Below are positions 53,163 to 60,087 of a DNA stretch of 64,000 bases, piece by piece. Position 1 is the first letter of the stretch. Each line of letters starts with the position of its first letter. Under the pieces are notes generated by a model. The model saw nothing but the letters and a program-made list of their open reading frames with translations. It did no database searches and was not told where the DNA came from. A program made the position numbers and the translations under genes. The DNA comes from JAZRYE01 sp045600585 (GTDB lineage Bacteria; Bacillota_I; Bacilli_A; RFN20; CAG-826): contig JAZRYE010000004.1 in assembly GCA_045600585.1 (NCBI GenBank), forward strand, positions 62,001 through 126,000. The letters are read 5' to 3'.

Positions 53163-54914
53163 TTACTCCTTAAACGATGACACTCTAAATTGTTGATTGT
53201 ATAATTTTGCGTATTCTTTATTTAATTTAATTAAATCATTATGAGAACCTGATTCGACAACTCTTCCATGATTTATGACAAAAATACGGTCAGCATTTTT
53301 AATTGTTGAAAGTCTATGGGCGACAACAATACTTGTTCTTCCTTCTGCTAATTCGTTTAAAGATTCTTGTATGAGAATTTCTGTTGTATTATCTAAAGCA
53401 CTAGTTGCTTCATCAAGAATTAGAATAGAAGGATCTTTAAGGAATATTCTTGCAATCGAAATTCTTTGTTTTTGCCCGCCAGAAAGTTTTACACCTCTTT
53501 CACCAACCAAGGTATCAAATCCATGTGGAAGAGATTGAACATAATCGTAAATATTAGCTTTTTTACTAGCCACAAAAACTTCCTCATCAGTAGCGTTTAA
53601 CTTGCCATATAAAATATTGTCTTTAATTGTTCCATTGAAGAGAAAAACATCTTGTTGAACAATACCGATATTGTCTCTTAGAGCCTTTAAAGAAATGTCA
53701 TTAATATTTATACCATCGATGGTAATATTTCCGCTTGTAACTTTATAAAAGTTAGGAATTAGATGACAAATTGTTGTTTTACCTCCTCCAGACTCACCAA
53801 CAAGAGCAATGGTTTCACCTTTTTTGATATCAAAAGAGACTTCGCTTAAAATCTCATCACTAGTTTCATAGGAGAAAGAAACATTATCAAATTTAATATT
53901 TCCTTTTAATTTAATTTCTTTAATTGCGTCTTCTTTTTCTTCTTCAACTTTCTCATCCATAATATGAGCGTATCTTCTAAATCCAGTTGCGCCATCTTGG
54001 AACTGTTCCATAAAAGCCAACAAAGTATTAATTGGATTTGTGAATAATGAAATTGAAACAGCGAAAGCTAAATAATCAGATAAATCAAAAGCATTAGTAT
54101 TAATAGCGATTAATCCACCGCCAACAATACAAGCTGCGTTAAATAAATCGACAACAAAATTAGTAGAAGAATGATAAATGCCCATTGCAAAGTAGGCTTT
54201 CATTCTACTTTTTATATAAGCTTTGTTACCCTTTTCAAATTTTTCTTGCTCTTTTTCTTTATTATTAAAAGCTTTAGTAACTCTTATACCAGTAATAGAA
54301 CTTTCTAAAGAAGCATTGATTGTTGCAGTATCTTTTTTGCTCTCTGCAAACGCTCTTCTTTGGAAATTTCTTGTTGATAAAGAGATAATAGCTAAAATTG
54401 GAACGCAAGCAAATATTAGCAAAGCTAAAATCCAGTTAATTGTTAATAAATATACAAACGCCGCAACAATAGTAACAGAAATAATGATGATATTTTCTGG
54501 ACCATGATGGGCAAGTTCTGAAATATTTTGTAAATCGTTTGTCATACGCGACATGATTTCACCAGTTTCATGTTCATCATAATATGAATAAGGTAGATCC
54601 TGTAATTTAGCGAACATATCACTTCTCATTTGAGCTTGCATTTTAACACCTACTTCGTGTCCAAAATAATCGACAAACATTTTTAAACCAAATCTCAACA
54701 CATAGATTCCAATTAATATTCCGGCACAAATGAAAATTTCTTTTACTTGTTCATTTGGAACATATTCACTAAAGATTTTTCTTGTTACTATTGGGTAACC
54801 CATACCAATAACTGACATGATAAAAGCAGCAAATAAGTCCAAAAAGAACATAAGTTTATGTGGCTTATAATAGGCAATAAATCTTTTTAATAAATGTTCA
54901 CTTCTTTTTTTCAT
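53163..54914 (-). CDS. ABC exporter, MsbA/LmrA-type half transporter
   Basis: 583 residues: six-helix membrane domain (about 15-310), then an ATPase domain with Walker A GESGGGKTT, Q-loop IVQQDVFLF, signature LSGGQKQR, Walker B ILILDEATSALD and switch His in VAHRLST. It works as a dimer, here as a homodimer since no partner gene is adjacent. Lipid or drug export is likely but the substrate is unknown. No clear Shine-Dalgarno precedes the ATG; a TATACT lies about 40 bases upstream. Confidence 0.92.
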   Translation of the reverse strand: MKKRSEHLLKRFIAYYKPHKLMFFLDLFAAFIMSVIGMGYPIVTRKIFSEYVPNEQVKEIFICAGILIGIYVLRFGLKMFVDYFGHEVGVKMQAQMRSDMFAKLQDLPYSYYDEHETGEIMSRMTNDLQNISELAHHGPENIIIISVTIVAAFVYLLTINWILALLIFACVPILAIISLSTRNFQRRAFAESKKDTATINASLESSITGIRVTKAFNNKEKEQEKFEKGNKAYIKSRMKAYFAMGIYHSSTNFVVDLFNAACIVGGGLIAINTNAFDLSDYLAFAVSISLFTNPINTLLAFMEQFQDGATGFRRYAHIMDEKVEEEKEDAIKEIKLKGNIKFDNVSFSYETSDEILSEVSFDIKKGETIALVGESGGGKTTICHLIPNFYKVTSGNITIDGININDISLKALRDNIGIVQQDVFLFNGTIKDNILYGKLNATDEEVFVASKKANIYDYVQSLPHGFDTLVGERGVKLSGGQKQRISIARIFLKDPSILILDEATSALDNTTEILIQESLNELAEGRTSIVVAHRLSTIKNADRIFVINHGRVVESGSHNDLIKLNKEYAKLYNQQFRVSSFKE

Positions 54915-55002
54915 AACGCTTTAACTTTAATTTTGTAAATTGCTTCTAGCAAGTATAGACAAAATTTCCTTTTACTTAATGTAGAAATTGTTTATTTCTT
55001 TT

Positions 55003-55620
55003 TTAGTTATTTTCCTCTTTCTTTGGAAATGCTCTTTCAAGATTTTCATTCAATCTTAAAAGCAATTGATTATTTAAGTCTTGAGGAGAAACTGTTGCTT
55101 GAGCTTTTGCTTTAGCTTCTTCAATTTCAAGAGCAATTTCATTTTTGAAGTGTTCAGGATGTTGTTTCTTTAATTTTTCATAAAGTCTTGTTCCTAATTC
55201 ATCTTCTTCATCAAAATATTCTGGATGTTTTTCTTTAAGCTTTTTGATGTATTTAATTTCACTTCTTATATAAGAGTTTTTAATTGCTTTTACTACTTTG
55301 ACTGCAGTAAAAATTGCAATAGCAATGACGATAAAATTAATGAAGTATTGTAAGAATGCACCATAATTTAAAGAAATTTGGCTTTGAACAATCACTTCTT
55401 CTCCATCAACTATATCGGTAATTTCTGGTCTTAAAATCCATTTAGCTTTTGTTAAATCAAAGTTAATTGCTATTGAAAGTAATGGCATAATGACATCATT
55501 AACAAGCGAATTAACAATCGCGGTAAAAGCAGAACCGATAATAATACCTGTTGCTAAATCAATGATATTTCCTCTATTTACAAATTTTTTGAAATCTTGG
55601 ACTGTGCTATTTGGTTTCAT
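55003..55620 (-). CDS. mscL: Large-conductance mechanosensitive channel with long tail
   Basis: 205 residues. The channel part is normal: KKFVNRGNIIDLATGIIIGSAFTAIVNSLVNDVIMPLL in parts (about 11-48), a periplasmic-type loop, and a second membrane helix (about 90-112). MscL is usually 120-150 residues; here about 80 charged residues follow, with KKLKEKHPEYF (126-136) and EKLKKQHPEHF (148-158) as a repeat. It opens under turgor to release solutes. AAGGAG lies somewhat far (about 13 bases) from the ATG. Confidence 0.93.
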   Translation of the reverse strand: MKPNSTVQDFKKFVNRGNIIDLATGIIIGSAFTAIVNSLVNDVIMPLLSIAINFDLTKAKWILRPEITDIVDGEEVIVQSQISLNYGAFLQYFINFIVIAIAIFTAVKVVKAIKNSYIRSEIKYIKKLKEKHPEYFDEEDELGTRLYEKLKKQHPEHFKNEIALEIEEAKAKAQATVSPQDLNNQLLLRLNENLERAFPKKEENN

Positions 55621-55681
55621 AAATTCTCAAGCTCCTTAAATATGTCAATATCTTATCAAAGATAAAACGAAATGTATCCAT

Positions 55682-55716
55682 AAAAAATACAGTAATCAAA
55701 TAATGACTACTGTATT
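55682..55716 (-). terminator. luxS terminator
   Basis: On the minus strand AATACAGTAGTC and GATTACTGTATT pair (12 bp with one G-U) around ATTATTT, then TTTT. It ends the bPH-nfnA-nfnB-nadK-luxS operon. Confidence 0.88.
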
Positions 55717-55737
55717 AAATAAAACTTTTTTAAATGA

Positions 55738-56274
55738 TTAACTTTTAATTTTGACATTAAAGTCTACGTCATTTTGATACTTACCTAAATCAAAATTATC
55801 GTCATCAAGAATTGGATATTCTTTACCCCACTTTTCCTTATTGCTATAAAAAACTTTCCAAGCTTTATAGCCTTCAGAAATATCAAGTAGTTTGTAATTA
55901 CCACAGCGAATTGGGTTCTTACCAGGCACTTCATTATTTTTTAACAATTCGTCCCAATAATCATCAAGTTTATCAAGTAGAGGAATAACATCATTTAGAT
56001 CATGTTTTCCATTTAAAACTAAGTAGAAACCAGTTAAACAACCCATTGGTCCCCAATAAATTTTATCTTTCAAGTTTTCTGTAAAAAATGTAGCAGCAAC
56101 ATGCTCAATTGTATGAGCTTCTAAAGGAGTTAATGTGTCACCAGAATTAGGCTTCTTAAAGCGAAAATCATATGTGGTAACAAAATTATTTTCAAAGCTT
56201 TTAATTTCATGAAGATAAACTCCCGGAACTAATTTGCTATGATCAATTTTAAAAGATAATATGAAGTCTTTCAT
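55738..56274 (-). CDS. luxS: S-ribosylhomocysteine lyase LuxS
   Basis: 178 residues; zinc ligands in HTIEH (His54, His58) and RCGNY (Cys124), catalytic Cys79 in GPMGCLTGFYLVL. It splits S-ribosylhomocysteine to homocysteine and the AI-2 precursor. The sequence is divergent and slightly longer at the C-terminus than Bacillus LuxS, but all active residues are there. I start at ATG 56274 (after AAGGT) rather than a GTG at 56295 inside nadK. Confidence 0.93.
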   Translation of the reverse strand: MKDFILSFKIDHSKLVPGVYLHEIKSFENNFVTTYDFRFKKPNSGDTLTPLEAHTIEHVAATFFTENLKDKIYWGPMGCLTGFYLVLNGKHDLNDVIPLLDKLDDYWDELLKNNEVPGKNPIRCGNYKLLDISEGYKAWKVFYSNKEKWGKEYPILDDDNFDLGKYQNDVDFNVKIKS

Positions 56275-56284
56275 ATTTAATACC

Positions 56285-57058
56285 TTATTTAACACAAAGA
56301 ATAAATTCTTTACTATGTTTTTTTATTACAATTTCACCATCTATTTCAGCAATCTTTGCCCCATCGCAATATAAATATGGAGCATTTTCAGGCGCTTTGT
56401 TTGCCTTAATGATAATTGATTCGTTGTCATTAATAACTACTGATTTAAATTTAGATAAATGAGGGCAAATAGGAGTAATAACAAACTTAGGCTCATCATA
56501 TTTTATTGTTGGTCCACCAGCAGATTGATTATAAGCAGTCGAACCTGTTGGAGTAGAAACAATTATTCCATCGCCATAAAACGAATTTTCTTCGTTGTTT
56601 AAAGTTGCTGAAACCTTTATCGCTTTGCCAAAGTTGCACTTTCCAACAATGAGATCATTAACTGCAAAATAATTTTTATTATTAATATTTACATCAAGCA
56701 ATGTTCTTTTTGTCTGTTTAAATTTATTAATCTTATCTTCAGTTAAGTTATCAACTTCATCTAAGGATAAACAACATAAGTATCCTAACCTACCCGAATT
56801 AATACCAATTAGTGGTTTGTTAAATTCAATTGCGGTTCTTGCACTTCTTAAAACACATGCATCTCCTCCAATTGAAACAATATAATCACTATCAATAGGT
56901 TCAAAAGAACTATAACTATTATTTCCAAATAACTTTTCACTATTCTCTTTAGAGAGAGATAAATCAAATTTTAAAACATCATGAAGTCTATTAATTACTT
57001 CACGAGCAGTATTAATTTGTTTTTCATTCATTAAATTTGGAATTATAAATAGTTTCAT
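56285..57058 (-). CDS. nadK: NAD kinase
   Basis: 257 residues with the diacylglycerol-kinase-like motif SIGGDACVLRSARTA (about 64-78), LIGINSGRLGYL, and STPTGSTAYNQSAGGP. It makes NADP from NAD. The usual GGDGT is GGDAC, an unusual change in the last two residues next to the catalytic Asp, which is kept. It follows nfnB, an NADP-reducing enzyme. Confidence 0.93.
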   Translation of the reverse strand: MKLFIIPNLMNEKQINTAREVINRLHDVLKFDLSLSKENSEKLFGNNSYSSFEPIDSDYIVSIGGDACVLRSARTAIEFNKPLIGINSGRLGYLCCLSLDEVDNLTEDKINKFKQTKRTLLDVNINNKNYFAVNDLIVGKCNFGKAIKVSATLNNEENSFYGDGIIVSTPTGSTAYNQSAGGPTIKYDEPKFVITPICPHLSKFKSVVINDNESIIIKANKAPENAPYLYCDGAKIAEIDGEIVIKKHSKEFILCVK

Positions 57059-57066
57059 AAATTTAT

Positions 57067-58476
57067 TTATTTCTTAGATAATACCTCGTCAATTGCTTTT
57101 GCAGCTATCTTTCCTGCTCCCATGGCAGAAATAACTGTAGCTGCACCTGTAACAGCGTCACCACCAGCGTAAACAAATTCACGAGATGTTAAACCATTTT
57201 CGTTAACAACAATTCCACCATGTGAATTTACTTCTAGGCCTTTAGTAGTTGATTTAATTAGTGGGTTTGGAGAAGTTCCAATTGCCATGATAACTGTATC
57301 GACATCTAAAACGAATTCAGAGTTTGGAATTGGTAATGGCCTACGTCTTCCTTTTGCATCTGGCTCACCAAGTTCCATTTGAATGCATTTAATCCCGTTA
57401 ACAAAGCCGTTTCTAATGTCTTTTTTATCTTCAGGATTATTATATCCTAAAATTTCTATTGGATTTGTGAGAAGTCTAAAATCAATTCCTTCTTCAATTG
57501 CATGTTCTACTTCTTCTTTTCTTGCTGGAAGTTCGTTCATAGAACGACGATAAACAATATATACTTTTTCAGCGCCTAAACGTAAGGCTGTTCTAGCAGC
57601 ATCCATAGCAACATTGCCACCACCAACAACAGCAACTTTGCCGCCTTTCATAATAGGTGTATTAGGTTCATTTAAATAAGCTTTCATTAAATTGCTTCTA
57701 GTTAAGAATTCATTCGCGGAATATACGCCTTTAAAAGCTTCTCCAGGAATATTCATGAAATTTGGAAGTCCTGCACCAGAACCAATAAAAACAGCTTCAT
57801 ATCCATCTTCAAAAAGTTCATCAATAGTTAAAGTTTTTCCAATAACAACATTGGTTTGAACATCTACGCCTAAGGCTTTTAATGTCTCTACTTCTTTAGC
57901 CACAATGCTTTTTGGTAAACGGAATTCAGGAATACCATAAACAAGTACGCCTCCAGCAGTATGAAGTGCTTCGAAAACAGATACTTTGTATCCTTTTTTA
58001 GCTAAATCACCAGCGCATGTTAATCCAGATGGACCTGATCCAACAATCGCAACTTTATGTCCATTAGGCATAGGTGCAACAGGTAATTCTTTAGAATTAT
58101 TATTATGATAATCAGCAACAAATCTCTCTAATCTACCAATTCCAACAGGTTCAAATCTAATACCTAAAGTACATTTACTTTCACATTGGCTTTCTTGTGG
58201 GCATACACGTCCACAAACTGCAGGAAGAGAGCTTGATTTTGATATGATTTTATATGCTTCTTCATAGTTTTTTTCTTTAATTTTAGAAATAAATTCAGGA
58301 ACACTAATGTTTACAGGACATCCACTTACGCAAGGCTTATTTTTACAGTTCAAACAACGATTTGCTTCTAAAACAGCAGTTTCTTCTTCATAACCAAGGG
58401 CAACTTCCTTAAAATTATGTGCCCTTTCACTAGGAAGTTGAGTAGGCATTTCATGTTTTTTTATTTCAATAGCCAT
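57067..58476 (-). CDS. nfnB: NADPH-dependent ferredoxin:NAD oxidoreductase large subunit (NfnB/GltD-like)
   Basis: 469 residues; N-terminal cysteine-rich Fe-S domain (CLNCKNKPCVSGCP and CGRVCPQESQCESKC), FAD site VGSGPSGLTCAGDLAKKG, NADP site VGGGNVAMDAARTALRLG, and GGDAVTGAATVISAMGAGK. Such proteins act as glutamate synthase small subunit or, with NfnA, as electron-bifurcating transhydrogenase. The adjacent NfnA-like gene and absent gltB favour the latter. AGGAGG precedes the ATG. Confidence 0.9.
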   Translation of the reverse strand: MAIEIKKHEMPTQLPSERAHNFKEVALGYEEETAVLEANRCLNCKNKPCVSGCPVNISVPEFISKIKEKNYEEAYKIISKSSSLPAVCGRVCPQESQCESKCTLGIRFEPVGIGRLERFVADYHNNNSKELPVAPMPNGHKVAIVGSGPSGLTCAGDLAKKGYKVSVFEALHTAGGVLVYGIPEFRLPKSIVAKEVETLKALGVDVQTNVVIGKTLTIDELFEDGYEAVFIGSGAGLPNFMNIPGEAFKGVYSANEFLTRSNLMKAYLNEPNTPIMKGGKVAVVGGGNVAMDAARTALRLGAEKVYIVYRRSMNELPARKEEVEHAIEEGIDFRLLTNPIEILGYNNPEDKKDIRNGFVNGIKCIQMELGEPDAKGRRRPLPIPNSEFVLDVDTVIMAIGTSPNPLIKSTTKGLEVNSHGGIVVNENGLTSREFVYAGGDAVTGAATVISAMGAGKIAAKAIDEVLSKK

Positions 58477-58480
58477 AATC

Positions 58481-59338
58481 TTATCCTCCTATTTTTTTGA
58501 AAAGATTGCATGCTTTTTCATAGGCATGTTTTTCGTAGTCTAAATACATGCGACTTCTGCTCATAGCTTCGTCGAAATCAACTTCATATCCGTTAAAGTC
58601 TGGACCATCGACACAAGCGAACTTTGTTACTCTAGAGCCATCTTCTTTAACTAAAGTTAAACGACATCCTCCACACATGCCGGTTCCATCAATCATAATT
58701 GGATTCATAGAAACTGTGACTGGGATGTTATATGCTTTAGCAGCTATGACAACAAACTTCATCATAATAAGTGGTCCGATTGTAATGATTTCATCAAACT
58801 TTTCTCCGCTAGAGAGCATTTCATTTAATGGAACACATACATTACCTTGTCTTGCATATGATCCGTCATCAGTCATGACAAAAAGTCTATCAGAGCAATT
58901 CTTAAATTCGCCTTCAAGAATAACAATATCTTTATTTCTAAAACCGATAATTGATGTAACTTCACATCCTTGAGCATGTAAAGCTTCGGCGATAGGTAAT
59001 GCAATCGCACATCCAACACCGCCACCGACTATACAAACTTTTTTAAGGCCTTCAATCTTAGTATGTTCACCTAATGGTCCGACAAAATCAGAAATAAATT
59101 CACCTTCTTCTTTTTTGTTTAATAAGAATGTTGTCGCTCCAACAATTTGGAAAATGATTTTAACTGTTCCTTTGGAAGGATTAGTCCCAGCAATAGTTAA
59201 AGGTATTCTTTCTCCATCTTCATTAACACGTAAAATTATAAATTGACCTGGTCTTGCTTTTTTACTAACAAGAGGTGCTTCAATTTCCATTTGAGTAACA
59301 GTAGGATTTAATTCTTTTTTAGAAATAATTTTATACAT
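58481..59338 (-). CDS. nfnA: Ferredoxin:NADP oxidoreductase small subunit (NfnA-like)
   Basis: 285 residues; ferredoxin-reductase fold with FAD-binding RIPLTIAGT, NAD-binding VGGGVGCAIALPIAEAL, and a C-terminal [2Fe-2S] site GTGMCGGCRLTL with a further Cys in KFACVDGPDF. It resembles PyrK/SudB but pairs with nfnB here. The couple links NADH, NADPH and ferredoxin pools in the cytoplasm. CGGAG precedes the ATG. Confidence 0.9.
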   Translation of the reverse strand: MYKIISKKELNPTVTQMEIEAPLVSKKARPGQFIILRVNEDGERIPLTIAGTNPSKGTVKIIFQIVGATTFLLNKKEEGEFISDFVGPLGEHTKIEGLKKVCIVGGGVGCAIALPIAEALHAQGCEVTSIIGFRNKDIVILEGEFKNCSDRLFVMTDDGSYARQGNVCVPLNEMLSSGEKFDEIITIGPLIMMKFVVIAAKAYNIPVTVSMNPIMIDGTGMCGGCRLTLVKEDGSRVTKFACVDGPDFNGYEVDFDEAMSRSRMYLDYEKHAYEKACNLFKKIGG

Positions 59339-59349
59339 AACTGACTCCG

Positions 59350-60000
59350 TTAATTATGTCCACCACAGTATGGGCAAACATTATTGTCATCAAAATAAGA
59401 AGATCCACAATATGAGCATCTTTTTAATCTTACAAATTCATCTGATTTAATTTCTTCATTTTTATTAGAAACTATTTGGTTAATTCTTTTATAAATTGCA
59501 TCGTATTCAGGAATATCAAAGATAATAAAATTTCTATTATTTGAATCAAATAATTGAATATCTCCTACTTTGACAATTCTATCAGTCGGACTTCTAATTA
59601 ATTTAGTTTCATGTATATCACATAAATTACTTTGCATTTTGATTAATGTAGCTTCGCAATTAGTGATAATAATTCTTTCATTTGTTAAAACAAATCTTGT
59701 GATTTTTGATTTACGTGCCGAAGAAAATAAAATTAATCCAAAAACAGAGAGAAAAATTAAATCAGCAAAAGAAAATATAAATATTGGAATAATTACAAAA
59801 TTGGTATCTTTTAATGCAAAAGAAAATACGATAATTTGAGTAACGATAATAATCAACAAAAATACAATTGGTATAATAAGAACCAATAATGCTTCTAAAA
59901 ATGCAGCGTGACGTTTTGGAATTGATGTCCAAGTAATTGTTTCACCTTCGTTTAAAAGGCTGTTTAAATTTTTATTTAATTCATTCTCGTTTAATTTCAT
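59350..60000 (-). CDS. Membrane protein with PH-like (bPH2) domain and C-terminal zinc ribbon
   Basis: 216 residues: two membrane segments (about 32-60 and 66-90), a bacterial PH-like domain (about 95-165, with RFVLTNERIIITN and VKVGDIQLFDS), and a C-terminal zinc ribbon of two CxxC pairs (RCSYCGSSYF, VCPYCGGHN). Function unknown. It leads the nfn-nadK-luxS operon. A TATAAT box ends seven bases before its ATG and there is no Shine-Dalgarno, so the operon mRNA may be leaderless. Confidence 0.87.
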   Translation of the reverse strand: MKLNENELNKNLNSLLNEGETITWTSIPKRHAAFLEALLVLIIPIVFLLIIIVTQIIVFSFALKDTNFVIIPIFIFSFADLIFLSVFGLILFSSARKSKITRFVLTNERIIITNCEATLIKMQSNLCDIHETKLIRSPTDRIVKVGDIQLFDSNNRNFIIFDIPEYDAIYKRINQIVSNKNEEIKSDEFVRLKRCSYCGSSYFDDNNVCPYCGGHN

Positions 60001-60007
60001 GTCTACA

Positions 60008-60013
60008 ATTATA
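60008..60013 (-). promoter_or_regulatory. -10 box of the bPH-nfn-nadK-luxS operon
   Basis: TATAAT on the minus strand seven bases before the ATG at 60000. It shares an 87-bp divergent region with the nadE promoter. Confidence 0.5.
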
Positions 60014-60036
60014 ACAACAAAATTATTTATTTATAA

Positions 60037-60054
60037 ATGTTTAGTATTTAACAT
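60037..60054. repeat. Inverted repeat beside the nadE promoter
   Basis: ATGTT and AACAT arms with a partly paired centre (18 bp overall) end six bases before the extended -10 of nadE, over its -35 region. This is where an operator for the fused Phd-like domain would be expected. Confidence 0.45.
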
Positions 60055-60059
60055 AATAA

Positions 60060-60068
60060 TGCTATAAT
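60060..60068 (+). promoter_or_regulatory. nadE promoter, extended -10
   Basis: TGCTATAAT is an extended -10. It lies about 20 bases before the ATG at 60088, with GAGGT between. Confidence 0.6.
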
Positions 60069-60087
60069 TGTGAACGAGGTAATTTTT

